A stretch of 64,000 nt of DNA from Lawsonibacter asaccharolyticus (GTDB lineage Bacteria > Bacillota > Clostridia > Oscillospirales > Oscillospiraceae). Under the pieces are notes generated by a model. That model was not told the DNA's origin, did not search any database, and worked only from the letters and a program-made list of their open reading frames with translations. Location: NCBI GenBank assembly GCA_003112755.1, contig BFBT01000001.1, forward strand, positions 2,480,001 through 2,544,000, given 5' to 3'. Shown piece by piece: positions 7,670 to 17,107 of the stretch (position 1 is the stretch's first letter; the number at the start of each line of letters is the position of its first letter). The position numbers and the translations under genes are program-made.

Positions 7670-9763
7670 ATGAGTTGGGAAAGAATGACTGCTATGGGCC
7701 CGGCGGGGGAGAACAGATGGAGCCGTTGGCGGCGGCTGCTGGTCCCGTCCCTGTTTTTTGCTGGGGTCATCTACTATGAAGAACTGTTTTTGAAGCTGTT
7801 TTGTTTCCACGCCGTCACGCCGGTGGGGGCGCTGTTCACCCTGTTGTTCACCCTGCCCATCGCGATCCTGCTGGGACTGCTGTGCGGCGGGGTCGCCCCA
7901 CGAAAGGGGCGGGTGCTGCTGCTGGCAATGACCCTGCTGCTCTCCGTGTGGATGGGAGCCCAGAGCATCTATTATCACCTGTTCAAGACCTTCCTCACAG
8001 CTTTCTCCCTGACTAAGATGGGGATGGTGGCCGGTGCTTTCGGAGACATGGCGGTTGGGGAGATCCTGCTCAACTGGTTCCCCATCGCCATGATGGCGGT
8101 CCCCTTCGGACTGGCGGTGGTCCTCCGCCGGCGTCTGATCCCGGAGGAGGGCCCCATGTCCAGAAGGATGGGGGCACGGTGGGCCCTCCTGGCGGCGGTG
8201 GTCCAGCTGGCTGCCATGGGCATCGTGATGTGCTGCGGCGGGGGCTCCATGTCCCTGCGCTTCATCTATCTCCAGGCGGCGGTGCCGGAACTGGAGGTGC
8301 AGAACTTTGGGATGCTGACCCAGAACCAGCTGGAGCTGCGCAGAGTGCTCTTCGGGATTACCCCGGAGGACCAGAGCCTCCGGAAGGGGCAGGCGCTCCA
8401 CCTCTACCGGCCGGCCAGTGAGCCGGTAGAGGTGGAGTCCGCGGAGTATTCCTCCGCGGACTATCACATCTTGGACATCGATTTCGACCGGCTGATAGCG
8501 GAGGAGACAGACGAGGACCTGCTCCAGATGCACACCTATTTTTCCCAGCAGGTGCCCACAGCAAAAAATGAGTGGACGGGCTATTTTCAGGGAAAGAATT
8601 TGATCTGGATCGTGGCAGAGGGGTTCTGTACCCTGGCTATGGACCCGGAGCGCACTCCTGTGCTCTATGAGATGGCCCACTCTGGCTTTGTGTTTGACCA
8701 CTTCTACACCCCGCTGTGGGGGGTGTCCACCTCGGATGGGGAGTACACCACCACCACGGGGCTCATCCCAAAGTCCGGGGTGTGGAGCTACTCCCAGTCC
8801 GCAGGAAATTACATGCCCTTCGGTTTTGGAAACCAGTTCAGCCAGCTGGGCTACCGGACGATGGCCTTCCACGACTACCTCTATACCTACTATGACCGGG
8901 ATAAGTCCTTCCCCAACATGGGCTATGAGTACTATGCCCTGGGGCACGGGTTAGAACTGGAAGAGATCTGGCCTCCCTCTGACCTGGAGATGATGGAAGA
9001 GATCGTTCCCATGTTCGTGGACGAGGAGCAGTTTATGGTCTACTGCCTGACGGTGAGCGGCCATCTGAACTACACCTATGAGGAGAACGCCATGTCCCGC
9101 AGGCACTGGGACGAGGTGGCTGGCCTGCCGTACAGCGAGGGGCCCAAGGCATATCTGGCCTGTCAGATGGAGCTGGAACTGGCCATGGAGAGCCTGCTCA
9201 CCCAGCTGGAGGAGGCGGGCAGGCTGGATGACACCGTCATCGTCCTTTCAGGCGACCACTACCCCTACGGACTGACCGACGAGGAGTACAGTGAGCTGCT
9301 GGGCCGTCAAGTGGACCCCAACTTTGAGATATTCCAGAACACCCTGATTCTGTGGAACGCCCAGATGGAGGAGCCGGTGCGGGTGGAGAAGCTTTGCTCC
9401 AGCCTGGATGTAATGCCCACCCTGGCTAACCTGTTCGGCCTGGAGTATGACTCGCGGCTGATGGCGGGGCGGGATATCCTGTCTGACGAACCCGGGTTGG
9501 TGATCTTCTCGAATTACAGCTTCCTGACAGAGGAGGGGGCATACAACTCAGTGCTGGATGAGTTCCGGTCCTGGGACGGCTCCCCGCCGGACGAGGCGTA
9601 TGTGCAGAGCCAGATCGCCGAAGTGCAGAACCGGGTGGCCTATTCGGCCATGATCCTGGACCACGACTACTACCGGGTGGCCCTGAACGGGCCGCCCAGG
9701 GAGGAAGGCTCCCTGTTCAGTGCCCATCGGGAGCCCCAGCCGGACTCCGGCTGGCTGGACTGA
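7670..9763 (+). CDS. LTA synthase-like membrane sulfatase-fold phosphotransferase
   Basis: A 697-residue protein: about five membrane helices in the first 200 residues, then a large outer domain of the alkaline phosphatase/sulfatase fold. The likely nucleophile Thr lies in GVSTSDGEYTTTTG, equivalent to the T-S-D/E motif of LtaS, and metal ligands are visible in SGDHYPYG. LtaS-type enzymes move glycerol phosphate from phosphatidylglycerol onto a glycolipid or growing teichoic acid outside the membrane. ATG 7670 has GGAGG 8 bases before. Some relatives modify other polymers or oligosaccharides, so the polymer is not certain. It is a single-gene unit with its own promoter and terminator. Confidence 0.85.
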   Translation: MSWERMTAMGPAGENRWSRWRRLLVPSLFFAGVIYYEELFLKLFCFHAVTPVGALFTLLFTLPIAILLGLLCGGVAPRKGRVLLLAMTLLLSVWMGAQSIYYHLFKTFLTAFSLTKMGMVAGAFGDMAVGEILLNWFPIAMMAVPFGLAVVLRRRLIPEEGPMSRRMGARWALLAAVVQLAAMGIVMCCGGGSMSLRFIYLQAAVPELEVQNFGMLTQNQLELRRVLFGITPEDQSLRKGQALHLYRPASEPVEVESAEYSSADYHILDIDFDRLIAEETDEDLLQMHTYFSQQVPTAKNEWTGYFQGKNLIWIVAEGFCTLAMDPERTPVLYEMAHSGFVFDHFYTPLWGVSTSDGEYTTTTGLIPKSGVWSYSQSAGNYMPFGFGNQFSQLGYRTMAFHDYLYTYYDRDKSFPNMGYEYYALGHGLELEEIWPPSDLEMMEEIVPMFVDEEQFMVYCLTVSGHLNYTYEENAMSRRHWDEVAGLPYSEGPKAYLACQMELELAMESLLTQLEEAGRLDDTVIVLSGDHYPYGLTDEEYSELLGRQVDPNFEIFQNTLILWNAQMEEPVRVEKLCSSLDVMPTLANLFGLEYDSRLMAGRDILSDEPGLVIFSNYSFLTEEGAYNSVLDEFRSWDGSPPDEAYVQSQIAEVQNRVAYSAMILDHDYYRVALNGPPREEGSLFSAHREPQPDSGWLD

Positions 9764-9767
9764 ATCC

Positions 9768-9815
9768 AAAAATGCCCGGCCCACTCAATGCGTTGAGCGG
9801 GCCGGGCATTTTGTA
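9768..9815 (+). terminator. Terminator after LTA-synthase-like gene
   Basis: AATGCCCGGCCC (9771-9782) pairs with GGGCCGGGCATT (9799-9810), with a second inner stem in the loop and T residues after. A T run also exists on the minus side, so it can work in both directions. Confidence 0.85.
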
Positions 9816-10106
9816 TGATGGGAACCGGACCATAGATGGGGGCCGGAGAGTCTTTGGTCTGTCTCCCGGGCAGGCTGTTGTCCGTGCGGGAGACAGTGGG
9901 CGCACCGCCGTGCGCCGGAGGTGAGACGCAGCCCGGGGAGAACGGGCCGCATACTCGGGGTTGGGAGGGGATGGAGCCCTCCGTGGATTCTGGAAGGGGA
10001 AAGCCGGATCGCTCCGACCACCCATAGAATACCATACCAGGAGGGAAAAACATCAAGAAATTTGAGACAAAGCGTGAACGAATTGTAAATTGCTATGGAA
10101 GAAAAA
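9816..10106. other. Structured GC-rich intergenic region, no gene recognised
   Basis: About 290 bases without a convincing gene. Several local hairpins are visible: TGTCTCCCG (9860-9868) with CGGGAGACA (9887-9895), GGCGCACCG with CGGTGCGCC-like halves near 9899-9916, and GCCCG/CGGGC near 9930-9946. On the minus strand the block would end at the bidirectional terminator 9768-9815. It could hold a small RNA, but I match it to no known RNA family. Confidence 0.35.
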
Positions 10107-10130
10107 GGACCCAGCCTTCCGGCTGGGTCC
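10107..10130 (-). terminator. Terminator of the pot operon
   Basis: GGACCCAGCC (10107-10116), loop TTCC, GGCTGGGTCC (10121-10130). On the minus strand it is followed by TTTTTC, 27 bases after the potD stop. Confidence 0.85.
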
Positions 10131-10156
10131 AATGGTTTTTTTGAAGGGAGCTGAGC

Positions 10157-11242
10157 TCAGGAGAGAATGCCCAAATCGGTCCACAGGTCGTTGTAGAGGG
10201 TGCGGGTGTCTACCGGGCGCACCAGATAGGCCTCGCAGCGGTCCAGAACCTCCTGGGGGGCAGCCATGATCTCATAGCGCTCCATGTCCAGGGGTTCGCC
10301 ATAGGTCTCCTCGTAGTAGTCGGGATAGGAATCCAGGGCCTCCTGATTGGGGGAGGCGTACCAGATATAGTCCATATTTTTCAGGCTGGCATCGGTGGAA
10401 GCCATGAAGTTGATCCACTCATGAGCCTCATCCACATTCTCTGCGTTCTTAAGGATACACATGGCATCCACGAACCAGTTGGAGCCCTCCTCGGGGACCA
10501 CGTAGACCAGGTCCTCATTGTTCTCCAGCATGCTCAGGTAGTCGCCGGCATAGTAGGTGGCCACGGCGGCCTCGCCGGCCTCCATCTTGTCGAAGACCTC
10601 GTCCATGACCCATGCCTGATACACACCGGCCTTCTTGGCTTCAGCAAGCAGATCGTAGGCGGCCCGCAGCTCCTCCTCGCTGTCGGTGTTGACGGAGTAG
10701 CCCAGATCCATCAGTGCGATGCCCAGGGCATCCCGGGAGTTGTTGATCATCAGGACCTGGTCGGCATACTGGGGGTCAAACATGGCGTCCCAGCTGGTGA
10801 TGGGCTGGTCCACCATGGTGCTGTTGTAGATGATGCCCAGGGTGCCCCAGGTGTAGGGGACCGTATAGAGATTCTCCGGGTCATAGGACAGGTTCTTGAA
10901 CCGGTCGGCGATTTTGGAAAAGTTGGGGATCTTGTCGTAGTCCAGAGGCTGGAGCATGTCCTCCTCGATGAGCTGGGAGATCATATAGTCCGAGGGGACG
11001 ATCACATCGTAGCTGGTGCCGCCCAGAGTGAGAGAGGAGTAGAGCTCCTCGTTGCTGGGAGAGGTCTGGTAGTTGACTTCGATCCCGGTCGCCTCCTCAA
11101 ACTGCTGGATGAGGCTCTCATCAATATATTCACCCCAGCTGCACACGTTGACCACCCGCTTTTCGGTACCGGAGCCGGAGCAGCCAGCCAGCAGGCCGGC
11201 GGACAGGGACAGGGTAAGAATGAGGGAAAATGCTTTTTTCAA
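10157..11242 (-). CDS. potD: Spermidine/putrescine ABC transporter binding lipoprotein PotD
   Basis: A 361-residue extracytoplasmic binding protein. The signal peptide ends in a lipobox LLAGC with the lipidated Cys at residue 21. The remainder has the periplasmic-binding fold of PotD (VNVCSWGEYIDESLIQQFEEATG near the start; VPSDYMISQLI; YTWGTLGIIYN). It captures polyamines for PotBC. The start is TTG 11242, with GGAGGA 8 bases upstream. It is the last gene of the potABCD transcript, 58 bp after potC. Confidence 0.93.
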   Translation of the reverse strand: MKKAFSLILTLSLSAGLLAGCSGSGTEKRVVNVCSWGEYIDESLIQQFEEATGIEVNYQTSPSNEELYSSLTLGGTSYDVIVPSDYMISQLIEEDMLQPLDYDKIPNFSKIADRFKNLSYDPENLYTVPYTWGTLGIIYNSTMVDQPITSWDAMFDPQYADQVLMINNSRDALGIALMDLGYSVNTDSEEELRAAYDLLAEAKKAGVYQAWVMDEVFDKMEAGEAAVATYYAGDYLSMLENNEDLVYVVPEEGSNWFVDAMCILKNAENVDEAHEWINFMASTDASLKNMDYIWYASPNQEALDSYPDYYEETYGEPLDMERYEIMAAPQEVLDRCEAYLVRPVDTRTLYNDLWTDLGILS

Positions 11243-11300
11243 TGGATCATTCCTCCAATATTCTATGGTTTTCTATTTTCACGGCTGAAGGCCGCAAAAA

Positions 11301-12164
11301 TCAGCGGCGGAGCTTCCTGGCCGCCTTCTCCTGACTGGCCTCCCGCAGGTTGATGACGATCAGCAGGATGAGCACGGTGGCGAACAGCAGGGTGGAGATG
11401 GCGTTGACCTCCGGACTGATGCGTTTTTTGGTCATGGCGTAGATGCGCATGGCCAGGTTGGCGGTGGTGGAGCCGGCGGTGAAGTAGCTGATGACAAAGT
11501 CGTCCACCGACATGGTGAAGGCGATGAGCAGGCCGTTGACGATGCCCGGCTTGATCTCAGGCACCACCACCTTCCAGAAAGCCTGCATCCAGGTGCAGCC
11601 CAGGTCCTGGGCCGCGTCCACCAGGTTCTTGTCCATCTGCCGCAGCTTGGGCATGATGGACAGGATCACATAGGGGATGTTGAAGGTGATGTGGGCGATG
11701 AGCATGGTGCCGAAGCCCAGATAGAGCTTGGTGGGCAGATCGGTGCCCAGACTGGCGTTGATCCACTCCGCAGCCTGTCCCCACAGGGAGAAGGCTGCCA
11801 CAAAGAACAGACACATGCTCACACCGGTGACAATATCGGCGTTGACCATGGGTATATTGTTGATGGTCATCAGGGGACTGCGCCAGCGCCGCTTCATGTT
11901 GTAGAAGCCGATGGCGGCGAAGGTGCCCGCCACGGTAGCGATGACCGCCGCCAGGACGGAGACTGCCAAGGTGGTGTAGAAGGCGTCCAGGATCAGGTCA
12001 TCCCGAAGCAGCTCCCGATACCAGTCCAGGGTAAAGCCGGCCCATACCGAGCGGCTGCTGGAGTCGTTGAAGGAAAAGACGATGAGTACCAGAATGGGGG
12101 CGTAAAGGAACACAAAGACCAGCGCCATGGAGAGGCGGCGGAAGAGAGAGGCGGAACGGCTCAT
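11301..12164 (-). CDS. potC: Spermidine/putrescine ABC transporter permease PotC
   Basis: A 287-residue inner-membrane permease with six predicted helices. The EAA loop contacting PotA appears as VDAAQDLGCTWMQAFWKVVVPEIKPGI in the expected position. The N-terminus (FLYAPILVLIVFSFNDS) is typical of PotC. Its ATG overlaps the potB stop by 4 bp (ATGA). Confidence 0.93.
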   Translation of the reverse strand: MSRSASLFRRLSMALVFVFLYAPILVLIVFSFNDSSSRSVWAGFTLDWYRELLRDDLILDAFYTTLAVSVLAAVIATVAGTFAAIGFYNMKRRWRSPLMTINNIPMVNADIVTGVSMCLFFVAAFSLWGQAAEWINASLGTDLPTKLYLGFGTMLIAHITFNIPYVILSIMPKLRQMDKNLVDAAQDLGCTWMQAFWKVVVPEIKPGIVNGLLIAFTMSVDDFVISYFTAGSTTANLAMRIYAMTKKRISPEVNAISTLLFATVLILLIVINLREASQEKAARKLRR

Positions 12165-13018
12165 AGCATCACCGCCTGTTCCTCGCCCTCACCGAAGCGA
12201 TTCATTACCGACATGCAGATGACCACGATCACCATCATCACCAGCGCCACGGCGGAGCCCAGATAGGGGTTATAGGCCGAGCCCTTGAACTGCATCTCAA
12301 TCAGGTTGCCCAGCAGAAGATGCTTGCCGCCCCCCAGCAGATGGGAGATGGCGAAGGTGGACACCGCAGGGACGAACACCATGGTGATGCCCGAGAGGAC
12401 CCCAGGCAGGGACAGGGGCAGGGTCACACGGCGGAACACCGTGACCGAATCGGCCCCCAGGTCCCGGGCGGCCTCGATCAGCCGGTGGTCCAGCTTGACG
12501 ATGACCGAGTAGATGGGCAGGATCATGAAGGGCAGGAAGTTGTACACCATGCCCAGCACCACCGCGCCCTGGGTGTTGATCATTTTGAAATACTCGATCT
12601 CCGTGCCAAAGAGGCCGTTGATGAGGTCGAACAGGCCGATAGCGTCAAAAAAACGGTTGAGCAGGCCGGTGTTCTCCAGGATGGACATCCAGGCGTAGGT
12701 GCGCAGCAGGAAATTCATCCACATGGGCAGCATGATGAGCATCATGGCCACCCGCTGGAAGCCGGCTCCCTCCCGGGCCAGGAAACAGGAAATGGGGTAG
12801 CCCACCAACAGGCAGATCACGGTGGCGATGAGGGCCAGCTTGAAGGACCGGGTGAAGACCACCGCGTAGTCCCAGATGCGGGCGAAGTTGTCCAGGGTGA
12901 AGCCGCCTCCGGCGGAAGAAAAGGCATAGACCACCACCATCAGAATGGGGATGACCACAAAGATGGCCATCCAGACCACATAGGGGATGGAAAACAGGGA
13001 GAGCTTATTCCGCTTCAT
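12161..13018 (-). CDS. potB: Spermidine/putrescine ABC transporter permease PotB
   Basis: A 285-residue permease with six helices and an EAA loop ([26 protein letters not shown]). ATG 13018 ([16 protein letters not shown]) is chosen because it gives the normal PotB N-terminus; the frame is open to 13108 but that stretch lies over potA's acidic tail. The start overlaps potA by 14 bp and the end overlaps potC by 4 bp, so all three are translationally linked. Confidence 0.92.
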   Translation of the reverse strand: MKRNKLSLFSIPYVVWMAIFVVIPILMVVVYAFSSAGGGFTLDNFARIWDYAVVFTRSFKLALIATVICLLVGYPISCFLAREGAGFQRVAMMLIMLPMWMNFLLRTYAWMSILENTGLLNRFFDAIGLFDLINGLFGTEIEYFKMINTQGAVVLGMVYNFLPFMILPIYSVIVKLDHRLIEAARDLGADSVTVFRRVTLPLSLPGVLSGITMVFVPAVSTFAISHLLGGGKHLLLGNLIEMQFKGSAYNPYLGSAVALVMMVIVVICMSVMNRFGEGEEQAVML

Positions 13019-14213
13019 CTCCGGCCTCCTCCCCCTCTGCCTCCTCGGGGTCATAGGCGGCGTCGCTGATCTCGTCATACTCCTCGCTGTAAGAGGAGTA
13101 GTCTCCAAACATGCCGGAGTAATGGCTCTTCTTCATCACGTGGAAGCCGTCGGGATCGATCTTGATGCCGATACGGCTGCCCACCGGGGACAGGTCCGTG
13201 GTCTGGATCAGCCATTTGAAGCCATAGAAGTCTACGATGATGTCATACTGCATCCCCTTGAAGGTGACGGAGGTGACGGTCCCCTTCAGCTGGCCCTGCT
13301 CCTCTGGCACGATGTCCACATCCTCGGGGCGGATGACCACGTCCACCGGCTCGTTGGGGGCAAAGCCCTTGTCCAGGCACTGGAAACGGCGGTTGAAGAT
13401 CTCCACCACGCCATCGGTGCGCATAATGCCGTCGATGATGTTGGACTCGCCGATGAAGTCGGCCACAAAGGCATTCTGAGGCTCGTTGTAGATGTCCTCC
13501 GGGGTGCCGATCTGCTGGATCTGCCCCTTGTCCATCACTACCACCGTGTCCGACATGGACAGGGCCTCCTCCTGGTCGTGGGTGACATAGATGAAGGTGA
13601 TGCCCATGGCTTGCTGGATGCGCTTAAGTTCGTTCTGCATGTCTTTGCGCAGCCGCATATCCAGCGCCCCCAGAGGCTCATCCAGCAGCAGCACCTTGGG
13701 ACGGTTCACCAGGGCGCGGGCAATGGCCACCCGCTGCTGCTGTCCACCGGACAGGGAAGACACAGAGCGCTTCTCAAACCCCTTCAGGTTGACGACATCC
13801 AGCATCTCCATGACCCGCTCCTGGATCTCCTTCTCAGTGAGCTTGACTTTTTGACGACGGATGACCTTTCCCTTCTCGTCCCGCTCCTCCTTCGCCTTGG
13901 GGATGCGCAGGCCGAAGGCGATGTTTTCAAAGACATTCAGGTGGGGAAACAGAGCGTATCTCTGAAATACTGTATTGATGGCCCGTTTGTGCGCCGGGAC
14001 AGCATTGATCCTCACACCGTCAAAAAATACGTCGCCAGCGGTGGGCGTCTGGAAACCACCGATAATGCGCAGAGTGGTGGTCTTGCCGCATCCACTGGGA
14101 CCGAGCAGTGTGAGGAACTCCTTGTCATGGATATTCAGCGTAATGTTATCGAGCACGACCTCGTCGTCAAACGCCATGGTGCAGTCCACCAGGCGGATCA
14201 ACTCCTTGGACAT
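13005..14213 (-). CDS. potA: Spermidine/putrescine ABC transporter ATPase PotA
   Basis: A 402-residue ATPase: Walker [10 protein letters not shown], signature [15 protein letters not shown], Walker [14 protein letters not shown]-loop VTHDQEEA, and a C-terminal TOBE-type domain. Between Q-loop and signature there is a charged insert rich in Lys and Glu (around [15 protein letters not shown]). The last 25 residues are very acidic ([13 protein letters not shown]), beyond the normal PotA end. ATG 14213 has GGGGGAGG before it; upstream in-frame codons belong to the leader. First gene of the operon; promoter at 14335-14363. Confidence 0.93.
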   Translation of the reverse strand: MSKELIRLVDCTMAFDDEVVLDNITLNIHDKEFLTLLGPSGCGKTTTLRIIGGFQTPTAGDVFFDGVRINAVPAHKRAINTVFQRYALFPHLNVFENIAFGLRIPKAKEERDEKGKVIRRQKVKLTEKEIQERVMEMLDVVNLKGFEKRSVSSLSGGQQQRVAIARALVNRPKVLLLDEPLGALDMRLRKDMQNELKRIQQAMGITFIYVTHDQEEALSMSDTVVVMDKGQIQQIGTPEDIYNEPQNAFVADFIGESNIIDGIMRTDGVVEIFNRRFQCLDKGFAPNEPVDVVIRPEDVDIVPEEQGQLKGTVTSVTFKGMQYDIIVDFYGFKWLIQTTDLSPVGSRIGIKIDPDGFHVMKKSHYSGMFGDYSSYSEEYDEISDAAYDPEEAEGEEAGDEAE

Positions 14214-14334
14214 GTATCCTCCCCCATTTCCTTTCAACTTACAGCTTGTCAGCTCCCTCGGTCTCATTCCCGCCGCTGTCCGCAGCAGAGGGACAGCTGG
14301 AGGTCCCGGCGGGGATTCACAGATAGCGAGATAC

Positions 14335-14363
14335 ACTATATCCGCTTACCGATAAAATGTCAA
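14335..14363 (-). promoter_or_regulatory. Promoter of the potABCD operon
   Basis: On the minus strand TTGACA (14363-14358), 17-bp spacer, TATAGT (14340-14335). The leader to the potA start is about 115 bases. I see no clear operator or riboswitch in it. Confidence 0.8.
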
Positions 14364-14482
14364 TGGATTTTGTCGAAAATCTCGGTGAAATCCCCCCGCC
14401 GGAAAACCGGGAAAGCCCGGCCGGGGCAAGGAAAACTGGGGGTGCGCCGGAGTGAGGGGAGATCCCGGCGGACCGGCGGGGA

Positions 14483-15451
14483 TCACAGGGAAAAGCCGGG
14501 AAAATATTCCGTCACGAAGTCCACCTGCTCCACCTGGAACTGCTGTCCGTCCAGAGGAGCCAGCGCCCCGGCGTCGGTAGTGAAGCAGAACTCCAGCCGG
14601 TAGGAGTACAGGGCCTGATAGCTGCGGCCGTAGCGCTTGTTCTGCCGCTCGCTGCCATATTTGCCGTCTCCCAGCAGGGGGTGCCCGGCGGCGGCGAACT
14701 GGGCCCGGATCTGGTGGGTGCGCCCGGTGATGAGCTGGCAGCGCACCAGGGAGAGCCCGTTCCGGACGGCCAGGGTCTCGTACAGTGTGACGGCCGTCTT
14801 GGCCCCCGGCCTGGGACGGCTGCTCACGGTGACCTGTTTTTTTGCCTCATCTTTCAGAATGTAGCCCTCCAGCCGGCCCGCGGGGCGCGGGAGAGTTCCG
14901 TGGACTATGCAGAGGTAGTATTTTTTCAGCTCACGGTCCCGGATCTTCTGGTTCATCACCCGAAGTCCCTCCGCCGTTTTGGCGGCGATGACGATGCCCC
15001 CGGTGTTCCGGTCGATACGGTTGCACAGGGCGGGGGCAAAGGCCCCCTCCTGGTAGGGGGACCACTCCTTTTTCTGGTAGAGGTAGGCCTGGATGTGGGT
15101 GATGAGTGTGTTGACCCGCTCCGTCTCGTCGGGGTGGACCACCAGGCCGGGGCGCTTGTCCACTAGAAGGATGTGCTCATCCTCATAAAGGATCGTGAGT
15201 TTGGGCTGGTAGAGGGAGAGAAAGGCGTTTTCCGGTGTGGGGGTCTGGAAAAACTCGTCGTTGATATAAAGCTGGAGCAAGTCCCCCTGGACCAGACGCA
15301 CGTCCCGCTTTGCCCCCCTGCCGTTGAGCTTGACCCGCTTGAGACGGATGTACTTCTGGGCCAGCGGGGCGGGGAGGAGGGGGAGGGTCTTGGCCAGCCA
15401 GCGGTCCAGGCGCTGTCCAGCGTCGTTCGTTCCAACGATAAATTCCTTCAT
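14483..15451 (-). CDS. RluA/RluD family 23S rRNA pseudouridine synthase
   Basis: About 322 residues. An S4 RNA-binding domain occupies residues 10-75 (RLDRWLAKTL, YIRLKRVKLNG), followed by the synthase domain with the catalytic aspartate in CNRIDRNTGG and the later RTHQIRAQF motif. It converts specific uridines of 23S rRNA to pseudouridine; which site (RluC- or RluD-type) cannot be told. ATG 15451 gives the usual N-terminus (MKEFIVGTNDAGQRLDRW); the frame extends to 15511 without support. Confidence 0.88.
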   Translation of the reverse strand: MKEFIVGTNDAGQRLDRWLAKTLPLLPAPLAQKYIRLKRVKLNGRGAKRDVRLVQGDLLQLYINDEFFQTPTPENAFLSLYQPKLTILYEDEHILLVDKRPGLVVHPDETERVNTLITHIQAYLYQKKEWSPYQEGAFAPALCNRIDRNTGGIVIAAKTAEGLRVMNQKIRDRELKKYYLCIVHGTLPRPAGRLEGYILKDEAKKQVTVSSRPRPGAKTAVTLYETLAVRNGLSLVRCQLITGRTHQIRAQFAAAGHPLLGDGKYGSERQNKRYGRSYQALYSYRLEFCFTTDAGALAPLDGQQFQVEQVDFVTEYFPGFSL

Positions 15452-15599
15452 GGGGCAAGTCGGTCCCTTCCACAGTATTGAGCGTGTGATATCCTGCCAC
15501 CATTCCACCATATTCTTGTTTTTTTGTCAATCCCGATTTCGCCCGGCGGGCCGGCGGGGCGCCGCAAAAAAAATTTTTTCCTCAAATGCAAAAAAGTAT

Positions 15600-15628
15600 T
15601 TGACATTATTCCCCGATTTGTTTATAAT
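15600..15628 (+). promoter_or_regulatory. Promoter for yceD-rpmF
   Basis: TTGACA (15600-15605), 17 bp, TATAAT (15623-15628): perfect sigma-A consensus, as expected for a ribosomal-protein operon. Confidence 0.88.
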
Positions 15629-15682
15629 ACTCGCTGTACCATTCTGCGAGTATGGGGTCCATACCCCGGAGGGAGGTTCCAT

Positions 15683-16183
15683 ATGCGGCTGGATCTGAAG
15701 GACATCATCCACGTTCCGGGCGCGTCCAAGGACTTCCAATTTCAGCTGGACCTGTCCCAGCTGGAGTTTTATGGCTCCCATCCCATCAGCCGGCCGGTAG
15801 AGGCCGCGGGCACCGTGACCAACCACGCCGGGGCCTTGGAGCTGACGGGCACGGCCCGCTCCCTTCTGGACCTGGCCTGCGACCGCTGCGGGAAGGAATT
15901 TTCCCGGGAAAAGGCGGTGCCTTTGGACTGCCTCCTGGCCGATGAGCTGGAGGACGAGGAGAACGACGAGATCGTGCTCCTGGAGGGCAGCGAGGTGGAT
16001 CTGGACGAGCTGGTGACCACGGCTTTCGTCCTCGCAATGGATACAAAGAACCTTTGCTCAGAAGACTGCAAAGGGCTGTGCGCCAAGTGCGGAGCAGACC
16101 TGAACCTGGGTCCGTGCGGGTGCAGACCTGAAGTGGATCCACGATTGGCGGCGCTTGCGCAGCTGTTGGATGATGAAAACTGA
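15683..16183 (+). CDS. yceD: YceD/DUF177 family protein
   Basis: A 166-residue protein of the DUF177/YceD family, normally encoded before rpmF as here. The N-terminal half is beta-rich, with C-x-x-C in CDRCGKEF; the C-terminal half has CSEDCKGLCAKCGADLN and a further CGC, so it likely binds zinc. Family members are linked to 23S rRNA accumulation. ATG 15683 has GGGAGG 6 bases upstream. The frame is open from 15524 but the promoter at 15600-15628 lies inside that stretch. Confidence 0.9.
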   Translation: MRLDLKDIIHVPGASKDFQFQLDLSQLEFYGSHPISRPVEAAGTVTNHAGALELTGTARSLLDLACDRCGKEFSREKAVPLDCLLADELEDEENDEIVLLEGSEVDLDELVTTAFVLAMDTKNLCSEDCKGLCAKCGADLNLGPCGCRPEVDPRLAALAQLLDDEN

Positions 16184-16244
16184 GTAGTCCGAGAAGTGCC
16201 TGCGGGAGGAACGCAGGGCACGTAAACCGAAGGAGGTGTCACCA

Positions 16245-16430
16245 ATGGCGGTTCCCAAAGGAAAAGTTTCGAAGGCCAGACGCGATAAGCGGCGCAGCTC
16301 CCACTGGAAGCTGGAGACTCCCGGTATCGTGACCTGCCCCAAGTGCGGTGCCTATCGGCTGCCCCACCGGATGTGCAAGTCCTGCCTGACCTATAATGGC
16401 CGCGAGTTCGGCCAGGTCGAAGCCCAGTAA
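16245..16430 (+). CDS. rpmF: Ribosomal protein L32
   Basis: The 61-residue L32 of the large subunit: MAVPKGKVSKARRDKRRS, then CPKCGAYRLPHRMCKSC, a four-cysteine zinc ribbon. ATG 16245 follows AAGGAGG closely. It lies 61 bp after yceD and ends the operon. Confidence 0.96.
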   Translation: MAVPKGKVSKARRDKRRSSHWKLETPGIVTCPKCGAYRLPHRMCKSCLTYNGREFGQVEAQ

Positions 16431-16437
16431 TAAAAAA

Positions 16438-16470
16438 AGACGCTGTGTGCAAACACAGCGTCTTTTTTTT
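16438..16470 (+). terminator. Terminator after rpmF
   Basis: Perfect 11-bp stem (16438-16448 with 16453-16463), GCAA loop and eight T residues; A residues precede it, so it may also act leftward. The following 230 bases hold no gene I can support. Confidence 0.93.
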
Positions 16471-16700
16471 GTCCTGCTGGCTCCAACAAAATTTCCCCCT
16501 GGATTTTGCATCGGGGAGAAGGCAGGAAAGTTTGGAAGGAGTGGTACGCCTGAAAGAGAAGAAACAGATCCCGTGGAGACGCTGGACCGGACAAGCGTCA
16601 AAAGAGATGAGATCCTGCTGGGAGGCAGTTTTCTATGGGGAAAACTGGGAGGATCCAGACTCTGGGGACAACAAAAGGGTGCTGGGCAATGAAAAATTTC

Positions 16701-16728
16701 TTGAAATCCCGGGGAAATGCGGTACAAT
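16701..16728 (+). promoter_or_regulatory. Likely promoter of the HIT gene
   Basis: TTGAAA (16701-16706), 16 bp, TACAAT (16723-16728), 32 bases before the start codon. Confidence 0.6.
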
Positions 16729-16760
16729 GGTCTTATATGACAAACAAAGGAGGTCCCCCA

Positions 16761-17099
16761 ATGTCCGATTGTCTGTTCTGTAAGATCGTCGCGGGAGAGA
16801 TCCCGTCCAACAAGGTGTATGAGGACGAGCAGTGCTTCGCCTTCTATGACATCGATCCCCAGGCGCCCACCCACTTCCTGGTCATCCCCAAGGCCCACAT
16901 CGCCTCCGCTGCCGAGGTGACGGCGGAAAACAGCGGGGCGGTGGCCCACATCTTTGAGGTCATTGCCAAGGTGGCCAGGGAGCTGGGACTGGACAGCTAC
17001 CGCATCGTCTCCAACATCGGGGAGCAGGCGGGGCAGAGTGTAAAGCATCTGCATTTCCATGTACTGTCCGGCCGGGATATGACTTGGCCTCCGGGCTGA
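16761..17099 (+). CDS. HIT family nucleotide hydrolase (HinT-like)
   Basis: A complete 112-residue HIT-domain protein. It starts CLFCKIVAGEIPSNKVYED, and the catalytic histidine triad is SVKHLHFHVLSG near the C-terminus. HinT-type enzymes cleave phosphoramidate bonds in nucleotides such as AMP-lysine. ATG 16761 follows AAAGGAGG. The last 79 coding bases, the stop, and 8 bases after it are repeated almost exactly 231 bp downstream (17252-17338), leaving a silent copy of the C-terminus. Confidence 0.93.
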   Translation: MSDCLFCKIVAGEIPSNKVYEDEQCFAFYDIDPQAPTHFLVIPKAHIASAAEVTAENSGAVAHIFEVIAKVARELGLDSYRIVSNIGEQAGQSVKHLHFHVLSGRDMTWPPG

Positions 17100-17107
17100 G
17101 AGGAGCC
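17021..17107 (+). repeat. Direct repeat copy 1 (3' end of HIT gene)
   Basis: This 87-bp stretch matches 17252-17338 at 86 of 87 positions; the difference is T17083 versus C17314. It covers the last 26 codons, the stop and a few bases beyond. Confidence 0.95.

Noticed and set aside
9816..10106. 6S RNA or a known riboswitch
   Set aside because: Some local similarity by eye only; the overall fold does not match any family well enough to name.
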